The notes: generated by a model not told the origin, from the sequence alone. Shown: positions 11,001 to 25,583, counted from the stretch's first letter. The stretch: 64,000 bases of DNA from Progne subis subis (GCA_022316685.1 JAKJHU010000030.1:12289360-12353359), one strand, 5' to 3'. Translations and numbers: made by a program.

Positions 11001-14000
11001 TTCACTAATGGGACATGGGTTGCTATTTATCCACCCTTCCCCATCTTATAACAAAACCAGTTGTAGTGCTTGCGTGCCTTGCAGTGTGAGCTGGTGTCAC
11101 AGTCTGCATCAAGGGAGCACAGACACAGAGGGGTGATCTAAGTGTGTAAAATATCTGATTGTATTTTGCCTCAGTTATGAAGTAGCATTATAAAATTGTT
11201 ATGTAAACCCCATGTTACTTTTATAGCATTTACACGCATTACATATATTTTTGTTCAATGTGGGAGTTTTCAAATACTTTCTAGGGACAAGAACTTCTTT
11301 TAAAGATCATGAATAGTCTGAGCAACCACATCTAAAATACCCTCCAGCACTCACAAAAGACAGAAATACAGGATGGAAAGAGAACACAGGCATTGCTCTT
11401 CCTCCCAGAAAAGAAAATGGGTTTTTACATATGTATTTATGATTGCTACAGTCCCAGTTTCTCATCAAAATCATTTGGTAGCTTAGATTTTATCAAAACT
11501 ATGTGCCTCACCATACCATTTGGAAAGTAATAAGCAGATTCATGGTAGTAAAGCCACATACAATTAGATCTATTTATTTTAGCATGAAGTTTTTATAGCA
11601 GAAGTTGCAGAGACAGCTATAATTTAAATTAGTTTTACAAAGCTGGAGTTGAGTTGGAATTAATTCAAGCAAAAAGTATGTGGCTTTCATATTAGAGCTT
11701 TTGAACTGGATGCAAACAATTCAGCTAGTTTTCCTGTTGAACAAAAAATTAGGCAGAGAAACAGTAAATCCATCTGATGTGCAAACGTCACACAGGAATA
11801 AGGAAAACAGGTGGAAAATTCAGCCTGCTGATACTCTGAAATACAGTTTTCAAGCAAATTATGGAATCCACTATCATTTTGCCATACGTTAACACAGCGC
11901 CTACCAAGAAAAGTGGTTTCAGTGACAGAGCCCAGACTTGTAGCATAAGGCCAGCAACACTCACCTCACACGTGTGCTGGCTGTGTTCAGGTCTGAGGCT
12001 CAAATGTTTATTCCCAAAGTCAGTTGCTTTCATATGCCATGTATATAAAATTTCAGAAGCCCCTCGTATTATGGTTTGTGTGCTTTTTGAAAGGCCTTTA
12101 TTACTGAAATGTAATAAAGTCAGGTCTCTGGTGATCAACTGGTATGCCAATAATGATCTCTATTTGTATGGGTGGAGATGTACAAAACCAATGGGTATCC
12201 CTAATCCCTCCTGTTTATCTAACCTGCACTTCATGGGCAATGACAGAAAGACAGCAAAGCAGTGCTTTCCACAGGATGAGAGGGTTTGGTTTTTGTTTGT
12301 CAGCTTTTTATATTTAAATACTTGAGTAACTCTTCAATGCATGCAGATTTCCATTTCCAGCACCAAGACAATTTGCATTTGAAGTTTTGGTTCAGGCTTT
12401 TGAGAGGCAGGAATTATCTGCAGTGTGCAAATGTGAATGTGGAGTGCAACTGCCCAGGAGACTGGTGATATATCATCTCCAGGGTTTTTGTCAAGGTCTT
12501 ATATTTTAGCAGTGTCAGCCTTCCCAGTCTGTTGCAAGCACAATTTACACCCCTTCTGTCTCCCAAGAGGAAAGGAAGGGCGACAGAGATGTTCCCAGAG
12601 GAGTGACTAATTTTTACCCTTCAGGAGTGTTCAAGGATACCCACCCCAAGTAATAATTAAATAGTTGTTTTTAAAATAAGGGAGATGAGGCGGAGGGGGA
12701 AGGAAATCTGTTAAAACCATTTCCCAAGTGTTCTGCAGTGCACATCATAATCTATTCTGCTTCTTGTAGTCATTACCAGAAAAAAATTAGGTCTAGCAAT
12801 GAATGGTCAGTATGATGCTGTGAGAGACACAGAGTTCTATTTGAAATTTAAAATAGACTCTGTTGTCTGCCTATATCAGCTATTAACTTCAGTGTCATTG
12901 TCACAAAGCCATCAATCTGTGTCTGTCCCAAACCCATTTTCTGTGGAGAGTCAGCCCATCTTCCTTATTTCCTACACATGCAGATTTTAAATCATCTTGT
13001 AAACCTTGTACTGCACCAAAGGTTGAAGGCTGAAAGACTTGGCAGGTTGGGATTTTTTTAATTCCCCTGCCTCCCCCCAGCATACATTCAGTATCCACCA
13101 ACAGATGACAGATTGCAGCTACTCTTTGAACTGGATCATGCCAGAAATAGGAAAACAGAAAAAAACCCAACCCTAAAGCTGATATGAAATGGATGAAAGC
13201 CTGGATCCACTGAAGCTAATGGCAAATGCAGTAGAATGTAATTTCCAAGTAATTGCTATAAAAATTGTTGCAGAGAAGCAGTGCACAAAGTGGCCTTTGT
13301 AGGCTGGATCTTGTACATTTTAGAGACGATCTCTGCTTGTGTAGCACCAAAGCAGCTGAGCACATCAGAAATGCCTCAGTTAGCTGTCATCTAGTTTAAT
13401 GTGGGGGAGTTTGTTACTGGAACATTTTAAGCATTTAATTGAGAGTCTTCTGTTCTGTATTTTGCCTCTCTTTCTGTGTCTAATGATGTCTAAGAACATT
13501 GACTTTTAAGGCCCATAAATTTCCTCAAAATTTCCAGAAGGCACAGCTTTAGGAACATATATGTTATTTGTAAAGGATAGCTGTAATAGGAAGAATTGCT
13601 TGACTAGAGAGCCTATTCTGAGCTTCATTTTATTCTATCAACATTATTCTTCAAGCAAGGTTCTTTTTAAAATATCTACAGAGAAGCTTCTGCCTCTTGA
13701 GTCAATGACAGAACATTGCTTCATTAGCCTACATCTCAGGAACAACTGTGAAGGGACCAATTTGTAAAATACAATAACTGTGATGTGTTGCATCAGTACA
13801 TAACACAGCAAGTAATGAAACCTGGCTAATTCTGGCCATTTATGTGTGCAATTACTTTGTCATTTAAGTGTTGGATGCTTGGAATCTGAATACTTCAAAA
13901 GCTGTGTGGCTGCTTTGAATGCCGTGTCCTTTAGTGACACTAATGCTTGTTGCAAATCTTGTGTTCAAATCCCATTTCCACCTGTCTATGTTACTGTAAC

Positions 14001-14519
14001 ACTGAAGCTTGGTTTTGCTTACAGAAACTCACAAGCTTGAGCCTTGATGTAACTGAGGTGCTGTGAACCCTAGATAGGATCTAAGTGTTGGCAAAAGACC
14101 GTTTCATCGCCTCTCACTCTTGGGAACTGGCGCTGGTAGGCATTTTCTAAGTCGAGCACAAGAGACTACACAATGAGATGCAACACCCATCTCACTGGCA
14201 TTTAAATCACTTCCTCGAAAGACCCAAACTCAGGTCTTCGATCTTTGGGAGCACATCAGGCTCAGACTGAGGTGAAGAGGGATGCAGCAGAATGAGTCAT
14301 GCCTGAAAGGAGCCAGCTTGGTGTCTGGAAACTGTTCTCTCATATGCAAGTCTCTTTTTTTGCATGCATAGAAGCCTCACTGCAGAGAGAGAAAGCAAAC
14401 ATGTATTTCATGAAAACAGAGATGACACAGACTATGTGCCCAATTTATATTTGTTAGAAGATACAGCTTCTGAGTGCAAATCAAATAGCTGGTTCAGAAA
14501 AGGAAACATTAGAAAATAC
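8078..14519. other. Unassigned intergenic DNA
   Basis: About 6.4 kb with no gene, RNA or confident repeat. Open frames of 60-154 codons (for example 11861-12325 +, 11788-12150 -) overlap each other on both strands and resemble no known protein. Parts of 10340-10600 vaguely recall old LINE 3' sequence but are too diverged to call. Confidence 0.5.
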
Positions 14520-15475
14520 TGCTGTGTTGGGGTCTGTGGCAGTTTCAATAGTGGGTGACTACAGGGGTGGCTTCTGTGAGAAGCTGCTGGAAGTTTCCCT
14601 CATGTCTGACAGAGCCAATGCCTGCTGGCTCCAAGACGGACCTGCTGTTGGGCAAGGCTGAGACCATCAGCCTGTGGTAGCACCTTTGGGATAATATATT
14701 CAAGGAGAAATAACTGCTTGGAGGAGCAAGAAAATGTGAGAGAAACAGTGCTGTAGTCCCCAAGGTCAGCGAGGAAGGAGGGGCAGGAGGTGCTCGAGGT
14801 GCTGTAGCAGAGATTTTGCTGCAACCTGTGGAGCAGAACGTGGTGAGGCAGCTATGTCCCTGAGCTGGAGGAGGTCCATGGCAGAGACCCAGCTCCAGCC
14901 CCTGCATGGAGGACCCGATGCCTGGACCAGGTGGGTGCCCAAAGGCAGCTATGACTCTGTGGGAAGCTCAAGCTGTACCAGGTTTCCTGGCAGGACTTGT
15001 GACCCTGCGAGGGACTCCCATTGGAGCAGTCTGTTCCTGACTGCACCCTATGGAAAGGGCCCATGCTGGAGCAGGGCAGGAATGTGAGGAGTCCTCTTAA
15101 TGAGGAGGAAAGAGTAGCTGAGACAAAGTGTGATGAACTGACCACAGCCCCCATTCCTTGTCTCCTGTAATGCTGGGGGAAAGATTGAGAGAACTTAGAT
15201 GTAAAGTAGAGCCTGGGAAGAAGGGAGGAGTGGGGGGGAAGTGATTTAAGATTTTTTTTATCATTACTTTACTCTGGTTTTTTTCGGTATAAACTGATTT
15301 TCCCAAGCTGAGTTTGTTTTGCCCATGACAAGAACTGGTGAGTGATCTTTCCCCATCCTTATCTCAAACCAAGAGCCAGCCTTTTGTTACGTTTTCTCTT
15401 CACTGTCCAGCTGAGGAGAGGAGTGATAGAGTGGCTTTGGTGGGTACCTGCCATCTAGGCAGGGTCAACCCAAAA
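14520..15475 (+). mobile_element. Endogenous retrovirus LTR-like element, solo
   Basis: The sequence matches from memory a widespread avian LTR-type repeat. Landmarks in order are 'ctacaggggtggcttctgtgagaagctgct', 'gacagagccaatgcc', 'ctccaagacggacctgctg', 'gggataatatattcaagg' (TATA-like), 'gtgagagaaacag', and 'ggaggaggtccatggcagag'. These are followed by several imperfect 'cccatgctggagcag' units, 'gtgtgatgaactgacc', 'cctgggaagaagggaggagtggggg', 'ggtgagtgatc' and 'ggctttggtgggtacctg...agggtcaaccc'. It starts with TG at 14520, but the 3' end is decayed and no clean target-site duplication is visible. The class is uncertain (ERVL or another ERV group). No internal retroviral genes are present. 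Open frames here (for example 14545-14907 -, 14854-15087 +) are shadows of the repeat. Confidence 0.75.
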
Positions 15476-18400
15476 TTTCAGAAAGAGAACAAGCAAGTGG
15501 TCCCTTTAGCTGCAGTAGCTAAGGTCAAAGGAAAAAGAGAGAGATAGATAGTATTTGCGTAAGTCCAACACTGCTTCTGTGATGCCAGTGAATTTGCAAT
15601 TATTGGCTTAAGTGCGAGATCTGGTTGCAACACCTCACCAAATCCTTGCAAAATTGCCAGATAATACTCCATTGTAGAGAATATACAACACATCCTGTTT
15701 CTTATGCTCTCTTCACACACTTCTAAATAGTGCATAAGAAACAGAGTCCTATAACTCTTCTCACTACAAACACAATGTCATGATTTTAAGCCCAGGTGGA
15801 CACATATAATCACAAATCCAGCCTCATGTTATTCACATTTTATATGGCTGGAAAAAATATCCTTTTCCAATGACTAAGACACTAGGTTTGATGGGACTCC
15901 AACACTCCAGTGAAATCCTCCACCACTTGTTGGAACCATGAACCTGCAGAGTCTCTTGTCTTCTAGTTCTCTAAAAAAGGAAGACAACTAGGAACAAATA
16001 TGAAAGAAACTTAAGGCAGGAGAACAAAAGTGTCCTGGGCATAGCCTCAGCCAGCCAGTTAAGGATAGAGGAGTTCTCAGGAAACCCTGATCTTTACTTT
16101 GACTCTTTTTGTATCTCAGAAGGGTCTTTGATTTTAAAAGGTAACAGGATTCCATCTCTAGAGCAAGAAGAAAACTAGAACTTTATTCCAGGCCTCTTAG
16201 TTTTAACAGTTATTGATGTCTAGAAGTAGGTGGATACTGTACAGGACTTGAAAAATGCTGCTGCCACCGGGGGCTTTTAACCAATGAATTATAAACACAA
16301 GCCTGGTGCTCATTAGTGACCAGAGGGTGATAGTTTTGGCAAGATTTGGCCATGTCTGACCATCATAATGGAGTAGGAAGGCCTGGAGGAGTACATATCC
16401 ACAGAGGAAGATGTGCTTTGAGAAAGGATGTATGAAAACAGACGTGCATTCCTTTCTAAACTGCATAAAAGAAGAATTCAGTTTTTGAGAATGGTCTGGA
16501 GCATGGAGGAGACGATAAAGCCATCACCAAGGTGTGATGTACTGGCTGAGTGGAAATGAGGTCAGGAAATATTGCAGTTGGTGCCAGTAAGTCAGGGCAG
16601 TGTTCTGGGGATCCTTGAAGGGAAGCCCAAGTAGCTGAAATTTAATGCAGGAGGCCAAAGGAGGATGATGGAAGAATTCAGAGGTGCCACTGTTGAGCAA
16701 GATGATTTACTGGGACATTTGAAATAGGTTGCAAAGGAAAAAGGTGAAAATGAAGAGCAGGCTCTAGTAGTCTTGAAGGGAAATGATCAGGGCATGACCA
16801 CAATTTTTGTCACATGGCTGACACAAGTGAGACTTAGAGAAGTTGCTCATGGTGAAATCATGTAATTTGGCAAATGTCTGGCTCTTGTTTCAGACTGGGA
16901 GAGATGACTCTCAGGAGATTTAATTAACGTGTAGGACTCTTTGTAGGAGATATTTAAATGTTGCTATGCCCAGTTGTTTCTCAAGAAATTGAGAGCAAAA
17001 TGAAAGACGATGACGATTTTCTCACTCCACAAAGAAATTCTGCAAGAGTTGCAATCTGTGTTTGCTGTCCAGAAGATGAATATTCAAGTGTGTTGTCTCC
17101 TTCTGAATAGAAAGCTCTAGAAAGGTCAAGTACTTCATTCTTGGGCCTCCAGAAGGTTCATGCTGAATGATGTTTGAAACACAGCTCAGTAAGTGTTCAT
17201 GAAGAGATAAAGTATAAATTCTATCTTGATTTCATATTGACTTGTTATAGACTAGCAACTGTTCTGAAAATGTTTTCACATATTCATTCATCTCCCTTTA
17301 GAGAATGCAGTGTTCCAGTTTCTGAGAGAGAACAAAATTATCATGTATTATTTTTAGATACAAGCAATTTGTGGTTAATGTTACTTTGCCAGAACAGAGT
17401 ACCAAACCCCCAGTTTCAAAACCATTCAAGTTTATTGGATAGCTATAAAACTCAGTGTGAAGAAAAGAGGAGAAATTTTCACCTAACTCAAATAATCTGA
17501 CATGTACTTCCAGCCTACAGATAAGACAGGAGCTGGAGTAGCTTAACAAGAGAAAATGCGGAATATTAACGCTCTATCTATATGTGGATGCAAGGAGCAT
17601 GGAAAAAAAGCAGCAGGCTCTAGGAGAGATACAAAACAATGAAGTTTACGAGCTAGTGGGCATAGCTGAGGCAAGGTAGGCTGATTCCTGTCAATGCTTT
17701 GAATGCCAACAGAGAGAGACAGTTTGCACAGATGGGCAGAGACATGGTGGTAGGATGCAGCTGTTTTCTCACTGGTGGGGTGCATGCAATGGGCTCAAAT
17801 GATGTTCTGTTTTCTCGAAGAAACTAACTTGGTAGATCAGAAGAAATAATGATCATGATGGATTCATTCAGCTCTTGGAAATCCATAGAATCCTAAACAA
17901 ACTGGATGTTTCTGATAAAAACCAGTTCAACCTTCTTTAGTTAAATTAAGACTCACACTCCAGTAGTGTAGCAAAGCTACAAAACACTGGATGTTCTGTT
18001 TGAATGTTGTGTGCATTCTTATGAAATTTCCTAATTGCAATTATTAGTACCAGCCCTGGGACAAGCCACCCACTTCTTTTTCCCACTTTGATGTCAGCTG
18101 CTGATGGGAAGAATGTAAATAGAAGCTGGACTGTGAGCACAAACTCTAACTGAGGCCTTTTGGTCCCAGTATTGTAGTCCTAACTCACTGGTTTAGGTTT
18201 AACAGCTCAAACATACAGGAAAGAACTCTCCTATGAAATATGTAACCATAAAAAAGACATTTTAGCCACCTCCAGGTGTGGGTGCTTTGACCATTAGCTG
18301 TTTCGTGTGTCTCTTTTGCACGTTGAGTGTTAGCACTGAAATCCTATGTCCATTATCTGAACTGCAGTGCTTAGAACCAGCTGGCACTTGGTGAAGTCAG

Positions 18401-20908
18401 ACTCGGCTTTCCAGTGGAACTGGGAGCCACAGCTGAAACAAGCTGGCCAAAGGGATATTCCATACTGTATAGTGATTGATGTGCTCAGGAATAAAAATGG
18501 GTAGAGGAAATGAGCAATGGAGTTTTGGCTTCCAAGGTGGTCCTTGCTCAGCTGGTAAGCCTGTGGGACAGGGTGAGTAGTCCCACTTGGGTTTTTTTTT
18601 CTCTTTCCCTCACCTATGAAACTATCTCAACTCATGTGTTTTCTCATTTTTGTTCCACTTGTTCTCTCCTAGTGGAACTTGAATGCTCAAGGAAAAAGTT
18701 GATCTTGTGAACATATCAATGTGAGTACAGCATCATGGGACATTGTGCCAGCCACAAGGTTAGAGCAGAGGCAATTTCTGAGGCACACTGATAAAGACAC
18801 CTTCAGCCTGATTTGGCACCTGCTTTTCTGCTCCTGTGGGGATGAGATGTCTCAGAGGCCTGTGTGAATTATGGAGTAAGAGTTGAGGTACCCAGGATGC
18901 CTCATACTGCTAGAAACTGTGGCCCTCAGGTCCCTTTCAAGTTAGCTTCCTACAAACATATGTGCACTACTAAATAATTGACTCAGGATAGTTCATTCAA
19001 ATACACTTTTCCACAGGCATTATGGACAAGATTCCCCAAGTTTGGATCTGTCCACAGTTATCACTATCGCAGAAAATCTTGAAGCTTCTCTTCTCCTCCT
19101 CAAGCCAAAACAATCACTGTGGGAAAGTCTCACATCAATTCAAACACTCTAGGAGGAAAACCACCAAAACTTATTGTGTATTAAGTCCTCCATGGGGACC
19201 CTGGTGGAGACTGAGGCTGGGTGCTAGTTGTATGGATGTCCAGTAGCCTCCAGGAGAACCCCTGAATTCTGGGCTACAGTCCACACCGTGCCACTGGCTA
19301 GGTTGTGTGTACAGCTTGTTGCAAATGCCTGTAGGCAGGGAGGCACAGCCTAAGCCTTGTTTAAAATATGATAGGGAAAGACAGACATCTGCTTCAGAAT
19401 ACCTGCAAGGAGAAGGTGTGTGCCTCCAGAAGGGCAATTGCTGTATTGGAAGGTCCTGGTCTGAATGAGAGAGTGATGGAAATTAAAACATTAACCTCTG
19501 TCAACTATTCTAGTAACAGTCACCGTCCTGACTCCCTAGTCTCCTTTCCTCCTTGAGATTTTATTTATGACTAGACACCATGGGGAAAACATGCTGTGAA
19601 ACCACCACATTTCATGGTGGTTGGATAGTACACTAAAATATAAAGAGGGAAATTTCTGGGCTGGGAAGGATAAGCATAAAAGAGCTCACAGGTTATTTAT
19701 CCAGGAGTAAGCTTAGTGAGCTTTTCCAAAGGTATCTGCAGCCAGCCCCTGTCTCCAGGCATGGCCCCTAGCCTTGGGAGGCAGCAGTGCTGCTCGCAGG
19801 TGGCTGGGATCTTCATACCCAGGGTGTTACTGCCATCCCTACCCAGCAGTTTTTGTGACATCCGGGTGCAACCCAGAGCTGAGAAAGCGAAGCCACACTT
19901 GCACCTGGTGCTTCAGACTCTTGCAATACATTTCAGCTTCCATTCTTGTGGGGCTTGCTGCTCCCCTGTGCAGCTGCTTCCTACTGTCTTCACATCACCC
20001 TGAAAGCATATGTGTCTGTTCCTCTCCCAGAAGCCTGCTGAGCCTCCCTCCTAGATGTTTTAGGTTTAGATTAAATGCTTTTGAGTAGTAGATGCTTCCT
20101 GGCTTGGATCAGTTGGAAGATGGAGAATTTTTGATTAAGCTACCCCTTAATCCTTTAACAGGAGGCTTTTATCCAGAACTAGGGAGTGAAAAACACAGGA
20201 AGAAGGCTTGTTAGCAGAAAATATTGCACTGTTGTGTTTTCTTCGGGACGTTGGCAGCAGACTGCAACATTTTTTAGACATGCATGCTTTCCATGGGGCT
20301 GGATTCAGCCTGCTGGGAACAGGGGAGGGAGAAGAACTGGAGATGGGTCTGCATTGTGATATGGCAAACTGCAACTGCCCTGCATGTATCGTTAAATCCA
20401 CACTTCTAGATATAAAACTGTGTGGGACTGTCAACACTAAATATGTCAGTCACAGGTAGAAATTGCCTGGCGTCCTGCAATTCTAATTTGCATGAAATCA
20501 AAAATAGTAGGAGGAAATCTGCCCGCAGCAGGCTTTCAATTTACGTCAGTCTGCCAAACTCTTCAGCAAAGCAAGCCACTGTGAGAACACTTAGTCATCG
20601 CCTTCATTTAACATCCAGTGGGTGTAATGTTTGGCAGCCTAGCACTCTGAAGAGACAGCTCTGGCATCCCATTTTAGCACATTATCCCATTATATTGTGT
20701 GCTGTACTATCCTGGTGTAAGGAAAGAAAGGAAAACATGTAGTTTTGTGCACAAGGGCCACACAGTTAAAGCTGGCTTCTCTGGGGCAAGTAGAGTGCCT
20801 GTGATTAAAAACTGGAGGGTGGGAGATACAATGTGTAAAGTGAGTCCTGAGTGGACAGAAGGTTGGAGACCAGCACCATCTACAGCTGAGGAACCTCTTT
20901 CCAAAAAC
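15476..20908. other. Unassigned intergenic DNA
   Basis: About 5.4 kb without recognised genes. The stretch 16480-16900 is purine-rich on the + strand and reads like very old repeat-derived sequence, but I cannot name it. 'Atccatagaatcc' at 17881 is too little to call a CR1 end. The frames at 19716-20088 and 20147-20742 overlap on both strands and match nothing known. Confidence 0.45.
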
Positions 20909-21041
20909 TGTCAGTGTGACCTAATCTAGTGTAAGGTGTCCATACCCATGGAACGGAGATTGGATCTAGATGATATTTAATCTCCTTTCCAATCCAAAAC
21001 ATTCTGTGAATCTACAAATCTATGAATCTATGAATCTATGA
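20909..21041 (+). mobile_element. CR1 LINE 3' end with expanded octamer tail
   Basis: 'Gacctaatctagtgtaaggtgtcc', 'cccatggaacggagattgg', 'atctagatgatatttaatctcc', 'ttccaatccaaaacattctgtgaatct' mark a CR1 3' UTR. The tail holds about four units of the form AATCTATG/AATCTACA (21009-21041), more than the one or two usual units. Confidence 0.9.
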
Positions 21042-21880
21042 AATAGGAGAGACGTTGCTCTGCTGCACTCAGCACAACTTAGAAACTTATTCTCAGTTCT
21101 TGGTTGTTTTGGTGCTCACCTCCATGGTGCTCAGGTGATTGGTGCTCCAGCTACAAGGAGCATGGCTGGTCCTTGGATTTTGCCAGTCCTTCCAGAGACA
21201 TTGGCTGGGCCACCCCATGGCTCACAAGTGACTTGTGGAGAATGGAGGTTGCCTAGTGCCTGAGCTGAGGGATCTTGGGTGGACTTAGGGTCTCAGGGTG
21301 GACTTAGATATCTTTTTAGACATCAAAACTCATTCCAAATCTGACTCCACTGGGAAGCAAATGTTTGCAAGAATACCTAGGTAGGTACCCGGTGCCAAGT
21401 TCAAGTTTAGAAAGTACCAAAGTACACAACATTGGCGTTTACTAAATCTTTATCAGCTCTTTTGCAACAAAACTTATGATGTTATCTGCAAGTAATAAAT
21501 ATCTGTTTTGGTCCTTTGGTGCTTAATATCTGTGTAATTGAAAAGCCAAGGCCCAGATGGATCCTCAAGGGCAGCAAATTTTCAGAGATATTCATGTAGT
21601 TAGCAATTAAGAGCCAGATTCCTGTGATTACAAGTGAGACACCACAACAACCAAAACACCTACTTTTTAGTTCTCCCTGGTGTGGAACCCAAAATAAGAG
21701 TGGTCATGTAGAGATTGCATCTGTCCAGTACATTAAACATAAGCAGAGGTGTGCTGTCACAGAGACCAGCCAGCATGGAAGCTTGCAGAGGCAGGGAACC
21801 GCATGTACACTGCCTCCTTGGGGAGGCCCTGACCATTCCTGCTCCCAGGTTGTGGCTAGATGTTCTTGAGCAGCATAAGA
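21042..21880. other. Unassigned intergenic DNA
   Basis: No gene or repeat recognised in this gap between two same-strand CR1 ends. Confidence 0.45.
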
Positions 21881-22007
21881 ACTCTTCAAGGCCAGGTTGG
21901 ATGGGGCCTTGAGCAACCTGATCTAGTGGCTGACATCCCTGCCCGCAGCAGAGGGGTTGGAGCTAGATGATCTTTGAGGTTCCTAACAAGTCAAACCATT
22001 CTGTGAT
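21881..22007 (+). mobile_element. CR1 LINE 3' end
   Basis: 'Actcttcaaggccaggttggatggggccttgagcaacctgatctagtgg', 'catccctgcccgcagcagaggggttggagctagatgatctttgagg' and 'aaaccattctgtgat' form a short, comparatively well-preserved CR1 3' UTR. It overlaps the small frames at 21704-21916, which are therefore not genes. Confidence 0.93.
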
Positions 22008-25000
22008 GCAGAGGTGGCACAAGCCCAAGAGGCTTCCAAGAACATCCAAGAATAAGAAGCACCTATGACTGAATACAGTTTCTCTTGATGTCCCCTGGCA
22101 CTCCAAAACTGCTCAGCACAGAGAGTCAGGGGCTGTCTATACAGCCCTTGGCAGGGAGCAGCAGTGGTGGAAGAAGAGGCTTTATATTAATCTGCCTTTG
22201 CCAGGTGCCCTAACTGCAAGGCTGAGGCATGGTGGGTTTGCTGTTGCACCCTCATCCTTGGCCCCAGGAACCTTGATATTTTTGTGCATGCAGCTGCTTT
22301 CTCTCTATTTCTCTGAACCTCAGACAACTCCCTGCTTTGCTGGCCAGCCACTGTCTTGGACATTTATGTGCCTCCAGGCACTGGAGGAACCTGAACACCA
22401 CTGAGCATGAGGCAGAAAATCCTGTGAGAGCTTTGCTGTTGTGTGCTCAGCTGAGTGACATCAAAATCTCTCCTTGCATGTTGTGCTCTTTAAAATGTTA
22501 TCCCTAGAAAAACTGGACATAGCTAATGCGGTGCTTTTGAGACCTTGTGATGATGTGAGCATCCTTGAAATTCTACCCAAGCTGGAGGTGAGGAGGTGGA
22601 TATTTTTATTTACAAACAGCCTGTGATCTGATCCCCTGAAAAATGTTCGCTAATAGGCCTGGTATGAGTGGGATTACTCTCATTGCTCAGTAACGAGTGA
22701 GCCCACCAGCAGAATAAACATTGGCAGGATCAAGTAGCAGATGAGTCATCTTTTCCAAACACAAAAAGACAGAGAGCCAGTAAATAAACATGTTAGTTAA
22801 ATTAACTATCACCCACAAACTCCATGTGTATGTGAAACTACCTCTGAGGGAGAGCCGCCACTGCATACTGAAGTACTGTTTAGGCCTGTGTCCTGAGACA
22901 AGTGTCTCCAGCTAACACATCCCTGTTGCCACTGCTGCAACTGTCCCTGGCCAGGGGAATGCTCCTCCTGATCCAAACCATGTGCCAGCTGAGCACCAGC
23001 AGATAAACTAATCGAGTCCAGCAAGACAAATATCTGCAGGGTTGACTTCTGCTCTCCTTTGCTTCCTCTATGACCTGTTTGAAGTCTGTGGAGTTGTACC
23101 GACTAAATTAGAGGGGAGCTGTGTTCTCAGTGTCTCTGGTCTAAACATAACACTACCGTGTTCCCCCATGGGCATTAAATAACTTTAAAGAATCAGTATA
23201 AAAACATAACCATTAAATTAAAAAAAATAATATTTAAGCTGATAATTATTCCCTGAGCTTAAAAACCTTTTCTTTTCTTTTTCAACTTAAAATTAAGTGG
23301 GAGAACATCTCCTGAGGAAACTGGTCTTACCAGTGTAAGGATGATGCACAGCAGGGCAGGATGCCTTGCCAATGCAGAACTCTTTTTTGTACTAGTCTTT
23401 TTGGTGGGTTTTTTTGACCTCTTCCAGGGACTGAACAAGAAATACCTGACAGGATTATGCCATGTTCAGTTAGACCTCACAAATGCCAAAGTTTTACCAG
23501 CCTTTATATTTTTCTTGTTAAATTTTATGCTACTGCTCCTCACAGGCCCCATCACTGGCGTCCTTTAAGTAAGGAACTGATCACATCAACAGTGTCTTTA
23601 AAGGTGGGTTGGGTGCCCACTGGAGCAGTGGGTGCACTCCCAGTTACTACAGCCTGGTTACTGCTCTGGGCATCCTGGGCCTGTTCTCTCATCTTAGGTA
23701 GGTACAAGGTCTCATCCTGCAGCAGGAAGGCGGTGTGCTTATTTCCAAGAACTTCTGATTTAGGGTCTTCCTGGGCAGCAGCAAGGGCCTGTTTTTCTGC
23801 AAGGCTGAGGAAGCAAATGTGTTCAGTGCACCTATTTCTGTGTAAGTCAGACCGGTGTAGGGATATACATAGATGTGTACAGTGCTGGGGAAAACAGCTG
23901 TTTGGGGAGCTTGGATGAATATGCTATCACTGTGTATGATTTTGTGCTTTTTAAATGAGAGCTGCGTGGTTTGTATGGAATTTTGTAGCCTGATGCGTCA
24001 ACTTCTAAATCGTAATGGAGCAATTTTTTGCAGTCTTTTTACCTTGAAGCACTGGGTTATCCACAAAGACAAATTTTTTCCCATTGTATTTCATTCTTAG
24101 AAGAAAAGTACAGCTGATAATGATGCTTGTTGAGAGTCCTTCAGCTCTAGACTTATTTTGACAGCATTTTAAATGAATTATGGGATCAATTTTGGCTTTA
24201 CTGTAAGCCATTGGTCCCATTTTCATGGCAGTTTTGACATTATCTCTAGTATCTTCAAAGCTCTGCATGGGCTGGGTGCCATGTAATTTGGTGGTGAGCT
24301 TTCCCATTGAAATCCATACAAGTCTAGCACATGGGCAATTTCTCAGCATGGAAATGATGTCTCCAAAAATGTACAGTGTTGATATCTTTTCCTTGGGCAT
24401 GGGTCCCACTTGCTGCTTTCTGAGGTGAAAAACACTCTAGTTGCAGCAATGGCTTTGTGCAACTTATTTAATGAGTGGAGTCTCAGCTGCTGCAAACTAT
24501 GATTTCTATTTCCACCTGATAAAATTACAGCTCATTTGTTTGCTTGTTGGTTTCATTTAAGGTTTAAATTGTGCTGATGAGCTTCACAAGATCCATTTCC
24601 TTCTGTGTCTTCAGTCGGCACATCAGTGCTGAACTGGGTTAAGCTGTGATGCAGGAACTCTTCCTGTTTGAACAGCTGTTGGGTGAGATCCTGACTCAGG
24701 CTGTGGCAAGGCAAGGAGGCTGGTGGCCTTTGGTGGGGCTGTGATCTGACACCTGGTCATCTGTCCCTCAGACTTCTTACCTGTGCCACAGGAGAGCTGA
24801 CAAGATAATGAATATTTTGGTCTGGGAATAAAACCCCAATAGGAGCTCAGCACAGTCATGGCTCTGAATTCTTCCTGATCATTTAGTAGGACAAAACATA
24901 CCAGAGCAAAGCAATTGAAGAATGTTTTTATTTTCTAAGGCCGCTTCATACCTGTATAGTTTTCTTCTCCACATGTTTGGGTTTCAGCAGTTTAAGGGAC

Positions 25001-25583
25001 ACAGCATGCAAGGCAGTGGAGAATCAGACTGTGTAATTTTAATATGGAGTCTTAGCTGCATTTAATTTCAGTAATATTTCACAGGAGACTTCTGTGACTG
25101 ACAGGCACCATATAAATAAAATATATGATCATTTCAAAAACATAACCTGTAGGTTGCTCTCTTGTGCTGAGTACATTTGCACTAACATTCTTCCTCAGCC
25201 ACCAATAAAATGAATCAACAAAGCTGTTGAGCATGGTAGTTTTAACACCAGTCTATAAACTAAACATGCAGAAGAAATGCAGTAAAATATAGGGTAGGGT
25301 ACATTTATATGCACACACATATATGTATATCTGTTGGTCACTCACTATCATATACAAAATATGTGAATTCACATGGTGCAAAATATCACTTTCTTCCTTT
25401 TCAATCATATACTTTTAACAAATGCAAAATTAAATCACCAGCAAAAATAAACAACTCTGCTGCCTGCACACTGAACTGTGGTATGCCTTGCTTGTCAGTA
25501 GGTGTCATGCAACACCACAGTTTTTAAACACCTAGCTTGCACAAAAATATCACTTAAAGAGGATATTCACCTCCAAATGGCTT
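22008..25583. other. Unassigned intergenic DNA
   Basis: No gene recognised. The 134-codon frame on the minus strand at 24005-24409 and the 153-codon + frame at 23457-23918 are the longest here. Neither resembles a known family, and neither has a promoter, splice or codon pattern I can defend. Confidence 0.45.

Noticed and set aside
17881..17935. Possible reversed CR1 terminus 'atccatagaatcc'
   Set aside because: No further CR1 3' UTR blocks follow, so the match is too short.
24005..24409. 134-codon minus-strand open frame
   Set aside because: No family resemblance, no splice or promoter context, and length within what AT-rich non-coding DNA of this size produces.
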